NCBI GenBank assembly: GCA_016714745.1 | Contig: JADKCG010000005.1 | Coordinates: forward strand, 1-64,000 | DNA: 64,000 bases | Direction of reading: 5' to 3' | DNA from: Elusimicrobiota bacterium | GTDB taxonomy: Bacteria; Elusimicrobiota; Elusimicrobia; FEN-1173 | Shown here: positions 25,910 to 35,314 of the stretch, piece by piece | How the letters are laid out: each line of letters opens with the position of its first letter | How positions within the stretch are numbered: the first letter of the stretch is position 1 | Program-made: the position numbers and the translations under genes | Notes under the pieces: model-generated | What the model saw: only the letters and a program-made list of their open reading frames with translations | Database searches by the model: none | What the model was told of the DNA's origin: nothing

Positions 25910-26881
25910 TTAAAGGTGGGAAAGGACATTCCCTGCAATCTCTGGAAGAGAGAATGGTGGGAGGATGTCAATCCATTGAATGGCCGGTTCACCACGAAAC
26001 CAAGTCAATTGCCTTTTGGCGTAGAACCGGGTCTGTTTAAGGAATTCGTTTTCAAATTCTTCCCGTGTGAGTCGGCCCGCACAGTGCAAGATGGCTTCGC
26101 GGTATCCCAAAGATTGAAAGGCAGGCGCTGTTGCGGGGACCCCCTTCGCCAGAAGGACATTGGTTTCCATCAATATCCCCCCCACCATGTTTTGGCACCG
26201 CTGTTTTATCCGGTTTTGGTAGAGAGAGGGGTCCCATCGTAGGCCAAACCAGATAAAATCCAGTGGAGCCGGGAGGGTTCCTTCTTTTTGGAGTTCGGAG
26301 AGGGGTCGTCCGGTGAGTGAGTGGACTTCCAAAGCACGGATGACCCGTTGGATGTTGTTAGGCGGGATCGCCTGGGCGGCCAAAGGATCCACCCGGACCA
26401 GGTCCTGATGAAGGGCCTCTCGTCCCTCCCGATCGGCCCGTTCCGCAAATTTTTTTCTGAGACCAAGGTCTCCCTCGGGCAATGGAGCCAATCCCCGAAC
26501 CAAAGACCGCACATATAACCCCGTCCCCCCCACCACAACAGCCGGAACTCTACGACGGCTCAGATCCTCAAGGACGGCCATCGCCTCCCTGTTAAACCGT
26601 CCGGCGGTATAAGCGTCGGTCGGGGAAACATGGTCGAGGAGATGGTGCACCACTCCCTGAACGACGTAGCGGGGCCCCTGGGGTCTCGGAGACCAGTTGC
26701 CTGTTGGTTTTGCCGTCCCGGCGTTCAAATCCCGATACACTTGCCGAGAATCGGCGGATATGACCTCGGCCGAAATTTTTTTGGCAACCGCCAGCGCCAC
26801 GTCTGTTTTACCGCTTCCGGTCGGCCCCACGAGAACAATCACGGGTAAGCCACCCGGCCGGCGTGGAGAAAGAGCGGTCAC
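25910..26881 (-). CDS. miaA: tRNA dimethylallyltransferase
   Basis: 323 residues. Adds the dimethylallyl group to A37 of tRNAs reading UNN codons. P-loop VLVGPTGSGKTDVALAVAKK, then ISADSRQVYRDLNAGTAKP (substrate Asp), VVVGGTGLYVRSLV and the late TRFYAKRQLTWFR are all family signatures. The GTG start at 26881 is chosen because it overlaps the DUF393 stop (GTGA); a longer reading would run into the neighbour. Last gene of the long minus-strand cluster that begins with the GH94 gene. Confidence 0.95.
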   Translation of the reverse strand: MTALSPRRPGGLPVIVLVGPTGSGKTDVALAVAKKISAEVISADSRQVYRDLNAGTAKPTGNWSPRPQGPRYVVQGVVHHLLDHVSPTDAYTAGRFNREAMAVLEDLSRRRVPAVVVGGTGLYVRSLVRGLAPLPEGDLGLRKKFAERADREGREALHQDLVRVDPLAAQAIPPNNIQRVIRALEVHSLTGRPLSELQKEGTLPAPLDFIWFGLRWDPSLYQNRIKQRCQNMVGGILMETNVLLAKGVPATAPAFQSLGYREAILHCAGRLTREEFENEFLKQTRFYAKRQLTWFRGEPAIQWIDILPPFSLPEIAGNVLSHL

Positions 26882-27435
26882 AGGTCGTCCGGAGGAGGCC
26901 CCAAAAGAAGGTCCAATACAGTCGATAGAAAGGGCCGAAAAACCGTCACCAGCCGATACCCCCACTCACTCAGGAGGGCGAACCAGGGGTGGGTTTGATA
27001 AAGAGTCCACAAGAACGGAGAGCCGATAAGAGCCCGTGTCTTGTAGACCGCCTGGGCCCCGAAGTAAAGCCGGCCGTTGGGTTCCAAAAGCATGACGGTG
27101 GTTGGGCTCAATTCGTGAAACACCAGCGGGAACCGTTGGGCCGCCACATCGGCGCGAAGATATTCCAAACGATTTCCCGCACAACGTCGGACCCCTCCCG
27201 CCACTCGCCGACAGAAACCACAGGCTCCGTCATAGATGAGAACCCCTGCCGTCTTTCCTGAATTTTCTTGCTCAGTAAAGGGAGGGATGGGAGTTGCTAC
27301 TTCGACGTTTTTTTTGCTGGTGTTTCGCCATAGGCGGGAAGACCACCAGAAAGAATTTCCGGAAAAGCGGGGGAGGCCCACGCCTTTCGATTCACCGGTA
27401 AACGCCCCGCAAGGGGACCATACGTACGGGTCCAA
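26878..27435 (-). CDS. DUF393 (DCC family) thiol-disulfide oxidoreductase-like protein
   Basis: The recognisable domain starts at VLIYDGACGFCRRVAGGVRR: the DGxCxFC motif, here D-G-A-C-G-F-C, defines the DCC family. FGAQAVYKT and the following hydrophobic helices are also typical. The true start is uncertain. The open frame extends 300 bases further upstream over the lipoprotein gene, with no good ATG just before the domain and an A8 run near 27305 where an indel may hide the start. The function of the family is unknown; a redox role is assumed from the Cys pair. The stop overlaps the miaA start. Confidence 0.75.
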   Translation of the reverse strand: MDPYVWSPCGAFTGESKGVGLPRFSGNSFWWSSRLWRNTSKKNVEVATPIPPFTEQENSGKTAGVLIYDGACGFCRRVAGGVRRCAGNRLEYLRADVAAQRFPLVFHELSPTTVMLLEPNGRLYFGAQAVYKTRALIGSPFLWTLYQTHPWFALLSEWGYRLVTVFRPFLSTVLDLLLGPPPDDL

Positions 27436-27887
27436 AGAGCGTTTCCTGCGTCATCAAAAAGGGTGACCTGAATGGAATTTTCATCGGGTTCTTGTTCCCC
27501 CCCCTCTTTCAATTCGAGCGCATCTCCCTGCGGGACGTCAAGGGAGGGCGGCATAACGATGGTTTGCTCCTGTAGCACAAGGAGGCGTCCCCCATGAATG
27601 GGAGTGGCAGAAGTATTTTTAGCCGTTAAGCGGTTGAAAGAATAACCACCGCGCATCGCTCGAGTCTTCTGTTTGCTCTCTGGAATGTCGTCATAGGCCA
27701 CGGGAGAATATTCGCGAACCGAAACCAGAGGAATGGTTTTCAGCACCTTCTTCGATTCTGTTTGTAAGAGAGGCGATGTCCCTCCCGTCTTTTTTTCCTG
27801 GGCCAGGGACCAACGAGCCTCCGCCGCTAAGGAAAAACACCCCATCAGAAAGAATACAAACAAGAACGGTAAGTGTTTTGTCATCAT
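27297..27887 (-). CDS. Putative lipoprotein of unknown function
   Basis: 196 residues. The N-terminus KHLPFLFVFFLMGCFSLA carries a signal peptide whose LMGC could be a lipobox. A mature part of mostly beta character (GGYSFNRLTAKNTSATPIHG, ITVMPPSLDVPQGDALEL-like text) ends in a Lys-rich tail. No family recognised. It lies just after a copy of the 106-bp repeat and downstream of an ABC exporter, so it might act in the same envelope process. Confidence 0.65.
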   Translation of the reverse strand: MMTKHLPFLFVFFLMGCFSLAAEARWSLAQEKKTGGTSPLLQTESKKVLKTIPLVSVREYSPVAYDDIPESKQKTRAMRGGYSFNRLTAKNTSATPIHGGRLLVLQEQTIVMPPSLDVPQGDALELKEGGEQEPDENSIQVTLFDDAGNALWTRTYGPLAGRLPVNRKAWASPAFPEILSGGLPAYGETPAKKTSK

Positions 27888-27903
27888 GCCTCCCCTGATA
27901 CGA

Positions 27904-28012
27904 GTCTGAAAATTTCAGTTAACTGAACATTTCCGTCCGGGAGGGTTGGGAAATCCTGTTCCGGACCCTGTCGACGTTAGCCCTGGACCAACCGGGGAAT
28001 CCCGGCTAGTAG
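27904..28012 (-). repeat. 106-bp gene-end repeat, copy 2 (after ABC permease)
   Basis: Reading on the minus strand it begins at the TAG stop of the permease and contains CCGGGATTCCCCGGTTGG, GGGTCCGGAACA, CCCAACCCTCCCGGACGGAA and TTCAGTTAACTGAA. Same orientation as the permease. Confidence 0.88.
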
Positions 28013-28815
28013 TGTCCCAACGAACCGTCGGCGCGGGCCCGGCGAAGGGCCCGACCGAAAACAAATATCCCAATGGGCCACATCACCAAGATAAAAAGGG
28101 CGAGCGCCGTCAATTGGGGAGAAACGTCCTTCCATCCGGCTCCCATCAAAAGTGTTTTTCGAAGCCCTTCCAGAGCGTGGGTCATGGGAATCAAAAGCGC
28201 CGCCTTTTGCAATCCCAACGGCAGGGCCGTCAGTGGAAAAAACACTCCTCCCAACAAGTTGCTGGCGGCCTCCATGAACCACGTCACCGGATTGCCCCGC
28301 TTAAATCGCATGATAAAAGAGGCCGCGAAAACACCGAGCCCCATGAACGCGAAGAGAGTGAGTACCAAAACCGCAAGAGCGGGGCCCACACGGGCGTGGG
28401 TCATACGGAACCCAAAAAAGGCCGCGCCAAGAATAAGATAGAGCGCCACACGAACGGTCGCGTAAAGGAAATCCCAGAGCGACGACCCCACGAGGAAACG
28501 GGGAGTGTTGACCGGGGTCATGAGCAGGGGCTCCAACGTGTTCAAAAACTGTTCCTGGCGAAGCGACTGGGAAAAAGAATTAAGTCCAACGTTTTGATAA
28601 GCCGCGAACGCCACCCCAATAAGGACGAAGGCAAAATAATCCCCCCCGTATTTATCAAGGAAAGGAGAGGCCGCCGAACCAAAAACCCGGGAGACAAAAT
28701 AATAAGTGGCCGCTGTGAAGAACACCCCCGTCAGGTCCACAAAAAAACCCACCTTGTAGGAAGTATGAATCAACGCATCACGTCGAAAAAAAGCGAGGAG
28801 GGTTCTACCCGGCAC
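28006..28815 (-). CDS. ABC-2 type transporter permease
   Basis: 269 residues, GTG start overlapping the ATPase gene by 11 bp. About six hydrophobic segments (for example VGFFVDLTGVFFTAATYYF, AFVLIGVAFAAY, VALYLILGAAFFGF, LAVLVLTLFAFMGLGVFAA) and the conserved NPVTWFMEAASNLLGGVFFP loop before the last helices are typical of ABC-2 permeases that export drugs, polysaccharides or lipids. The stop codon is formed at the very edge of a 106-bp repeat, so the last residues (LGHY) come from sequence shared with another copy. Confidence 0.88.
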   Translation of the reverse strand: MPGRTLLAFFRRDALIHTSYKVGFFVDLTGVFFTAATYYFVSRVFGSAASPFLDKYGGDYFAFVLIGVAFAAYQNVGLNSFSQSLRQEQFLNTLEPLLMTPVNTPRFLVGSSLWDFLYATVRVALYLILGAAFFGFRMTHARVGPALAVLVLTLFAFMGLGVFAASFIMRFKRGNPVTWFMEAASNLLGGVFFPLTALPLGLQKAALLIPMTHALEGLRKTLLMGAGWKDVSPQLTALALFILVMWPIGIFVFGRALRRARADGSLGHY

Positions 28816-29560
28816 AGGGGGATTCCGTTAACGTGTTAAAAAACTTTTCGAGATCCATTGGGGTCTCCTTGGAGCGGGCTTGGGAGAGCGATCCCGAAAA
28901 CCGCACCTCTCCGTCAGCCAAGACCACCCACTGATCGGAGATTTTTTGAGCATCTTCCAGGTGATGGGTGGAAACAAGAACCGTTTTCTTTCGTTTTCCC
29001 ACCCATTCCTCCCGAATCACGTGACGAAGGGTTGACGAAAACCGCGGGTCCAGGTTTTGGTGCGGCTCGTCCAAAATCAAAATGGCGGGATCATGCAGAT
29101 CCGCCCGTGCCAACAAAAACCGCTGTTTTTGACCGCTCGAAAGTTCCCGGAAAGGGCGATCCAACCCGCTGGACAAATCCAACAAAAACGACAAATCCGC
29201 CAGACGCGCCTCAAAGGCCCGTTCTGAGAGACCATACATTTGACCGTAAAACCATAAATTCATTCGGGCCGATAATCGTCCATAAAACGATTGATCCTCT
29301 GTGGAGGCAAACCCGACCAGACGTTTGGCCCGGTCCGGGTGATCATGGACATTCACATCCCCCGCCCACACCGTGCCCTCTTCCGGGATCAAAAGCGTGG
29401 CAATCGTTTTAAGAAGAGTGGTTTTCCCTGACCCATTCGGCCCCAAAAGACACAAGAGCCCGCCGGCGGGAATCTCGAATGACACATCACGAAGAACCGC
29501 CCGTGGACCGTGGGAAGAGGGAAACGATTTAGAAACGTGTGATATTTTTAATGGTCGCAT
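28805..29560 (-). CDS. ABC transporter ATP-binding protein
   Basis: About 251 residues from MRPLKISHVSKSF; seven more residues are possible. Walker A LLGPNGSGKTTLLKT, Q-loop region ASTEDQSFYGRL, signature ELSSGQKQRFLLARA (LSSGQ variant of LSGGQ), Walker B ILILDEPHQNLDP and the switch His in STHHLEDAQ are all present, so it should be an active ATPase. It pairs with the overlapping ABC-2 permease. Substrate unknown. Confidence 0.93.
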   Translation of the reverse strand: MRPLKISHVSKSFPSSHGPRAVLRDVSFEIPAGGLLCLLGPNGSGKTTLLKTIATLLIPEEGTVWAGDVNVHDHPDRAKRLVGFASTEDQSFYGRLSARMNLWFYGQMYGLSERAFEARLADLSFLLDLSSGLDRPFRELSSGQKQRFLLARADLHDPAILILDEPHQNLDPRFSSTLRHVIREEWVGKRKKTVLVSTHHLEDAQKISDQWVVLADGEVRFSGSLSQARSKETPMDLEKFFNTLTESPCAG

Positions 29561-29636
29561 TGACGAACGTATCCAAGCCATCGGGAAATCGCGCCGGCCC
29601 CGCGTGGCGATGGCCGGGCCGGGGCCCGGCGCTTCG

Positions 29637-30656
29637 CTACACCCCTTTTACCCACCAACAGTGAGCCCTCAGTTCAAGAGCGAGGCGGCGATCGGAGGTG
29701 TGGATCGCGGTTTCGTCCACCGCTTCGCTGATGAAACGCGTCGGACTCGCGGCTAAATTCACGGTGCGCGCTGTGTCCAACCGACGGCCGGAATCGTCCA
29801 TAAAAACCCACACGCGCGGGCGAAGCGGAAGATCGGCAATGGGAGACACCACGCGCCCGATCTCTCCCGTGTTCAGTCGGACGAATGTCCCTGGCGGATA
29901 GAACGATAAACACTCGACCAACGAGCGGATCAACAGAGGGTCAAATTCGTCTTTGTTTTCATCAACCATTTTGCGCAAAACCAGATGGGGAAGTGTTCGA
30001 CCCCGCCAAGGCCGGGGGTGTGTCATGGCCTCATAGGCATCCACCAATCCGATGATCTTGGCAAAAGGGTGGATTTCGTCTTTTTTTAAGCCACCGGGAT
30101 ACCCCTTTCCGCTGATGCGTTCGTGACATTGGCCAATGACTTGACGGAGGGTGCTTTTCATCTGGCTTTCCGGCAAGGGGAAAAGGGAGAGCAATGCCAT
30201 CCCCTCCTCGACATGGGTTCGGAGGAGGCGATACTCCTCATCCGTCAGTTGGGTCGCCTTAGACGCCAGTTCCAAATGCGGAGCCAATCCCATTTCGCTC
30301 AAAAAAGCGGCCAATCCCAAAGTGACGGCGTCTTCGTCTTCCAACCCCACGGCCATCCCAAGCCGGAGAGAGAGAATGGTTATGTTGGGAACGTGTCCAA
30401 AAATAAAATGATCCGACACAGACCGATTGGCCAGGGCCAACAATTCCGCGTCGCCCTCGCGGAGAGAAAACAAGATTTTCCGAATAATGTTTTCCGGCCA
30501 AAAAAGGGCGGAGGAGGTTTTCTTTTCTGGTTCTAAAACCCGGTAAATATCCCTCGACGCCTTAACGGCCTCGCCGTAAACGTCCCAGGCCCGACGGCGG
30601 GGCGGAAGGGCACCAACGCGGGACGATGCCGCCGGATCAGCGAGCGGGACCGACAC
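29637..30656 (-). CDS. HD-GYP-like signalling protein with lost HD dyad
   Basis: 339 residues, GTG start overlapping the GH94 gene by 20 bp. The region 75-235 follows the HD-GYP order: HVPNITILSLRLGMAVGL, then LGLAAFLSEMGLAP where the metal-binding His-Asp would be (here Ser-Glu), HVEEGMALL, QCHERISGKGYPGGL (GYP kept, one His changed to Cys) and IIGLVDAYEAMTHPRPWRGR. Canonical enzymes hydrolyse cyclic di-GMP. With the HD pair replaced this one is probably not a normal phosphodiesterase and may be a sensor or regulator. The C-terminal ~90 residues (FVRLNTGEIGRVV) resemble the beta tail of other HD-GYP proteins. Confidence 0.75.
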   Translation of the reverse strand: MSVPLADPAASSRVGALPPRRRAWDVYGEAVKASRDIYRVLEPEKKTSSALFWPENIIRKILFSLREGDAELLALANRSVSDHFIFGHVPNITILSLRLGMAVGLEDEDAVTLGLAAFLSEMGLAPHLELASKATQLTDEEYRLLRTHVEEGMALLSLFPLPESQMKSTLRQVIGQCHERISGKGYPGGLKKDEIHPFAKIIGLVDAYEAMTHPRPWRGRTLPHLVLRKMVDENKDEFDPLLIRSLVECLSFYPPGTFVRLNTGEIGRVVSPIADLPLRPRVWVFMDDSGRRLDTARTVNLAASPTRFISEAVDETAIHTSDRRLALELRAHCWWVKGV

Positions 30657-33081
30657 GGACCTTCACAACGTTTTGCATGCCGGGGGAAGGAGGCAAGAGA
30701 TCCCCGGATAGTTCCCGGTTGTTAAAAGTCACCCGATGGGTGCCGGCCCGGAGTTTCCCGTCCCGGACAAACTGGATGCGGTACGTCCCTCCGCGGAAGT
30801 GCCGTGTCGCGTTGGCCTCTTTCCAATGGGGAGGAAGGCAAGGACGGATTAAAAGCCCATCCCAGGTCGGCCGTATCCCTAAAAACCATTCTGTGGAAAT
30901 TCGGTAGAGCCAGGCCGCAGAACCCGTATACCATGTCCAACCGGCCCGACCCGGAGTGGGCGAGCCGGGCCCATCAACGTTCCCCGGCGTCACAAACGGC
31001 TCGGCTCGGTAAAGGTCTGGGTCTTCGGCGCTCCGCAGGACCGGGGAAAGTTTTTCGTATAGGGCCCACGCTTTCTTCGCCCGTCCCAAAAAACATTCCA
31101 TTTGAAGGGCCCAGATGGCCGCGTGCATATAAATTCCCCCATTTTCCCGTGTGGTCGGAGAGTAACGGGTAAGGTACCCCACCCGTTCATCGGGGTTTGT
31201 GTAAGCCGGCGTGAGCAAGAGCGGCCCGTGGGGTCCATAGAGATGTTTCTCAACGGATTGGAGCAAAGCCTTCCGGCGGGCCTCCGTGGGCACAACATCG
31301 TTTAAGACCGCCCAGGTCTGCGCGTTAAGGAAGATTTTCCCTTCCTTTGATTTCTTAGACCCTAAAACGGTCCCATCATCCGTCGTCGCGCGCCAGTACC
31401 CAGGCGCCGTCCCACGCATACCGGTTCAACGCTGTTTTCAACTTCTCGGCGGCTTTGCGGTAACGCAGAGCGCGCGCTTTTTCCCGTGACGGCAACGCCT
31501 TCACAGTCACAGCGTGATCGGTCAGGTCCGCCCAATCACGAAGAATTCCAAACAAGAAATGACCCACCCATACGCTTTCGCCTTTCCCCCCACGCCCATT
31601 ACCCGAAAGGCCATCGTTCCAATCGGCCTCACCCATCAGAGGAAGACCGCGCGGCGATAAGCGTGAAAGGGCCTTTTCGATCGCGCGAACAGCATGATCA
31701 TGCAATGTCCCGGTTTCTTTTTTTTCGGTTCCCGGTCGGGGGGCGAACGGCGCCTCTTCCCGCAGGACCCCCCATTGCCCCGTCTCCTTAAAATAGTTCA
31801 TCATCACAAACGGAAGCCACAACAGATCGTCCGAATACCCCGAGGATGCCCCTCCTCCGACAAGGGATGCCACCAATGATAGACCGTGCCATCGGCGAAC
31901 TGGTGCGCGGCATGAAGATGGATTTGTTTCCTCGTCCCTTCCGGGTCCAAGGGAAGGAAGACCTGGCTGTCTTGGAGTTGATCGCGAAACCCATAGGCCC
32001 CGCCCATCTGATAATACCCCGTGCGGCCCCACAAACGACCAGAGAGGGCTTGGTATTTGAGCCAGGTGTTGGTAAGCAAATTAAACGATCGGTCAGGCGT
32101 TTTTACCGGGAACGCGGATATATATTTGTCCCAAAACATTTCCGTCCGGCCCCACGCACTGTCCACCTGAGAAAAATCCATGAACTTGCGCGCTTTCACC
32201 AGCGCTTGGCTCTGGGAATCGGCGGCGCCGATGGAATACAGCAGACTCCGCTCTTCCCCCGCCTTCAGCGGAAGAGCGACGCAGAAACTGGCAATACCGT
32301 CGTCCCATTTATGCGTCGTGGGCCCAACGTATTTTCCCTTTTGCAGTGCACCCGGATTTTGCAACGATCCATAGTTACCCAAAAAGGCTTCCTTATCGCA
32401 AGAGACGGCTTTGGTGGGAAGACTCACCGCGTGCCAGGCCACATGGTCCCAATTGCGGTTCCAGGCCTGCCCCTTGGAATTCTTTAACGGGGAAAGGCGT
32501 TTTTTCGCCAGCACTATTTTCCCGTTGTCATGGACCGCGGTTTCAATAAACGTTTTATGGAACTCACGATGAGAATCCGGAGCCTCCCCCAAATTCCACT
32601 CCATGTAACTCCACAAAGACAATTTGCGGGGATGTTTGGTGGTGTTTTTGATCCGCAGACGCCACACCTCTAACGGTTCTTCGGCGGGAACGAACACCAA
32701 CCACTGGGCCTGGATGCCTTCATTTTGTGAATGGAAGATGGTATAGCCCACCCCGTGAATGACCTCATACGACTCAGGCGTCGCCCTCACAGGTTGCCAT
32801 CCTACGGACCAGAATTTTCCGGTCACATCGTCCCGCACATAAAGGTAGCGACCCCAATTGTCTTGAATCAGGTCTTGGTTCCAGCGTGTGATGCGGTTTA
32901 AGGAAGCGTGGTGAAGCCAGCTGTATCCCGACCCCGCCTGGCTCAGGGCCACACCGTAGGTGCCGGAGGACATAATGTTCACCCAGGGGCGCGGGGTGTC
33001 GGGGCGATGAATCGAGTAGCTCGCGCCATCTTCAGAAAATTGCCCGTAGGCGGTTTTGTAAGGGAATTTTATTGGGGACAT
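30637..33081 (-). CDS. GH94 cellobiose/chitobiose-type phosphorylase, two frameshifts
   Basis: About 815 residues joined, starting at MSPIKFPYKTAYGQFSEDG with AAAGGAG upstream. The N-terminal beta-sandwich (DTPRPWVNIMSSGTYGVAL, GRYLYVRDDVTGKFWSVGWQ) is followed by the (alpha/alpha)6 barrel with QMGGAYGFRDQLQDSQVF, SDDLLWLPF and the catalytic acid in MGEADWNDGL. The end GGTYRIQFVR is the C-terminal sandwich. The family splits beta-linked disaccharides or cyclic glucans with phosphate; the exact sugar is not readable. Frames change near 31855 (WWHPL / VGGGASSGYSDD) and near 31395 (one extra G in GCCTGGGTACTGG). No signal peptide, so it is cytoplasmic. First gene of the minus-strand cluster. Confidence 0.88.
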
Positions 33082-33228
33082 AACCAGCTCCTTTAAAAAA
33101 ATGTTTTTTGAGTTGCCCCCGTGCGGCGACGTTTCGGAATCAACCGAACCCCCAAAACATCGGACAACCCTATTTTTAATTTCCTGGTAAGGCTCAAAAC
33201 CCGTCGACGTCGCTTGGCCCGTCATTCG

Positions 33229-33311
33229 GGAATGGTTTTATCCGGAATTTCGATGTTCTCCATCGACCGTCATCATGGATTCCGGCCAAACCCGTGCCGC
33301 AATGACAGGAA
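33229..33311. repeat. Degenerate GTCATTCCGG-type dispersed repeat
   Basis: GTCATTCGGGAATGG at one end and CATGGATTCCGGCCAAACC followed by GTGCCGCAATGACAGG at the other form an imperfect inverted pair, the pattern of the common intergenic GTCATTCCGG...CCGGAATCC repeats. The rest of 33082-33487 holds no gene. Confidence 0.45.
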
Positions 33312-33487
33312 CCGTTGCCATTGCCTTTTTAACTGAAACTACATTAGCAAAGAACGTGAAAAGTCGAAAGGTTCTACGGGCTTTTGATAGAATATCTTTT
33401 CCATGCTCCTGAAATCACCAACGGCCAAACTGTGGACTCGCCAGGGACACAAAGGAATCGACATGACGTTTTTTGTGGGGTTCGGTG

Positions 33488-34912
33488 ATGATTGATTTCC
33501 TTCTCTCCGGTTGGGGGATTTTGGTTTTTTTTGACTTATCCCTGGCATTTCTTTTTTCGTTTTTCGTTATTTCTAAAAAGCGGGACCCCGCTGTCACGCT
33601 CGCGTGGGTCTTGGGGTTCTTCCTCATCCCCTACGGGGTTATGATCCTCTACGCCTTTTTTGGCTACCAACATTTCCGCCTTCGTCGACGGAGAATTCCA
33701 AACCCCGCCCACCGCCTGGCTTTACGGCACGAACCCGCCCACCTGCGCAAAGCCCTGCCACCGCCCCTCCAAAATGTGGAAATCCTCGCCGCGACACTGA
33801 CCGAATATCCGGTCATCGGGGGCAACCGCGTCACGGTCTACGACCGAGCCACGGACACCGACAACGCCCTGAGCCACGCCCTCCGACAAGCCAAACACCA
33901 CATCCACATGTGTTATTACATTTTCGAGACCGACAAAATGGGTATACATTTTCGCGATCTCCTCATCGAACAGGCGCGGCGCGGGGTCCAATGCCGCCTT
34001 TTGATGGACGCCGTGGGATCGTTCGGTGTTCGACGTTCTTTTCTGAAACCGCTCCAAGACGCTGGGGTTCAGACGGCCTTTTTTTCCCCCTTTCGAACGT
34101 TTAGCAGACCGTGGGCTTTCAACTTCCGAAACCATCGAAAACTCACGGTCATTGACGGTGAGTGTGGCTTCATGGGAAGCCAAAACATTGGGCATCACTT
34201 CATGCGGGCCGGATCGCGCCGGTTGCATTGGCGCGAAACCGACGTGCGACTGGAAGGCCCGGGCGCCGAAGAGCTTCAAACAATCTTTGCAGAAGACTGG
34301 GACTTTGCCACCGGAGAACATTTGACCGGCGACAAATATTTCCCCCTTCTGCCCGCGAAGGGACCCACACTGGTGCAAGCGCTTCCCACCGGTCCTGACC
34401 GTCGCGAAAACGCCCTGGCCATGATTTTTTTGGAGGCCATCCACGCGGCCCGGGAACGGGTCACGATCACCACCCCCTACTTTATTCCCACAACCCCCGT
34501 CGCCCTCGCCCTTGAAAGCGCCGCCCGCAGAGGCGTGCGCGTCGATTTGTTGCTTCCCAAAAAAACCGACCACCCCGTGGTGGATTGCGCCAGTCGGAGT
34601 TGGTTCAATGAATTTTTAAAAAGCGGCGTCGTGATCCATCAACTGGGGGAAGGGTTTTTGCATTCCAAGGTGGTCACTGTGGATGGGCACTTGGCCCTCG
34701 TGGGTTCAGCCAATATGGACACGCGCAGTTTTTTAATCAATTTCGAGCTGAGCCTGTTGCTCTACGACCGGGAAGTCGCAAGCCACTTGGTTCGAGTCTT
34801 CGACCGAATGATCGCCCACTCCACCGCTGTCCATCACGACGAGCTCGCCGAACTCTCTTTCACCCGTCAATTCACCGAAGGATTCTGCAGGGTCCTTTCT
34901 CCCCTTCTTTAA
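33488..34912 (+). CDS. cls: Cardiolipin synthase / phospholipase D family
   Basis: 474 residues. Two N-terminal membrane helices (LLSGWGILVFFDLSLAF; LAWVLGFFLIPYGVMILYAF) precede two HKD domains: NHRKLTVIDGECGFMGSQNI near 225 and HSKVVTVDGHLALVGSANMD near 400. It condenses phosphatidylglycerol to cardiolipin at the inner membrane. The ATG at 33488 follows GGGGTTCGGTG. The TAA stop directly abuts a 106-bp repeat. Flanked by opposite-strand operons, so monocistronic. A different PLD phospholipid synthase is possible, but the length, helices and spacing favour Cls. Confidence 0.9.
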   Translation: MIDFLLSGWGILVFFDLSLAFLFSFFVISKKRDPAVTLAWVLGFFLIPYGVMILYAFFGYQHFRLRRRRIPNPAHRLALRHEPAHLRKALPPPLQNVEILAATLTEYPVIGGNRVTVYDRATDTDNALSHALRQAKHHIHMCYYIFETDKMGIHFRDLLIEQARRGVQCRLLMDAVGSFGVRRSFLKPLQDAGVQTAFFSPFRTFSRPWAFNFRNHRKLTVIDGECGFMGSQNIGHHFMRAGSRRLHWRETDVRLEGPGAEELQTIFAEDWDFATGEHLTGDKYFPLLPAKGPTLVQALPTGPDRRENALAMIFLEAIHAARERVTITTPYFIPTTPVALALESAARRGVRVDLLLPKKTDHPVVDCASRSWFNEFLKSGVVIHQLGEGFLHSKVVTVDGHLALVGSANMDTRSFLINFELSLLLYDREVASHLVRVFDRMIAHSTAVHHDELAELSFTRQFTEGFCRVLSPLL

Positions 34913-34913
34913 C

Positions 34914-35019
34914 CGGGATTCCCCGGTTGGCACAGGGATACCGTGGACAGGGTCCGGGACAAAATTTCCCAACCCTCCCGGACGGAAAGGCTCAGTCCAC
35001 TAAAAATTTCAGGTTAACT
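34914..35019 (+). repeat. 106-bp gene-end repeat, copy 3 (after cls)
   Basis: Begins at the cls stop codon: CCGGGATTCCCCGGTTGG, CACAGGG, GGGTCCGGGACA, CCCAACCCTCCCGGACGGAA, TCAGTCCACT, AAATTTCAGG. Same orientation as cls. Confidence 0.88.
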
Positions 35020-35099
35020 CGAACTTTTCCGTTGAATCACGGAAGGCGACGTAAAATCCCGTGATCCAACTGAGAATTACGGGTTAAAAAATCACAAGG

Positions 35100-35128
35100 G
35101 ATCAACAAGCACGTTGTGTTTGTTGATC
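35100..35128 (-). terminator. Probable terminator of the recA-xerD-trm112 unit
   Basis: GATCAACAA and its complement TTGTTGATC form a 9-bp stem just after the Trm112 stop on the minus strand. A T-run follows ~10 nt later, which is further than ideal. Confidence 0.5.
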
Positions 35129-35134
35129 TGCTTT

Positions 35135-35302
35135 TCAGAAACTCTGCGCTTGATCGACCAACATCACTGGAATCTCTTCTTTGATGGCATAAGCCAATCG
35201 GCAGTGATCACAGATCAAACGCTTTTCGAGTTCCTGGTAGGCCAATTCCCCTTTGCATTTCGGACAGGCCAAGACTTCCATGAGGTCTTTGGACAACGGC
35301 AT
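35135..35302 (-). CDS. Trm112-family small zinc protein
   Basis: 55 residues, GGAGGG 5 nt before the ATG. LACPKCKGELAYQELEKRLI, then CDHCRLAYAIKEEIPVML, gives the two Cys pairs and the IPVML end that define the Trm112/YcaR (UPF0434) family. Eukaryotic Trm112 activates methyltransferases; the bacterial role is not settled. 12 bp after xerD, so co-transcribed. Confidence 0.9.
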   Translation of the reverse strand: MPLSKDLMEVLACPKCKGELAYQELEKRLICDHCRLAYAIKEEIPVMLVDQAQSF

Positions 35303-35314
35303 ATCCCTCCTCCT

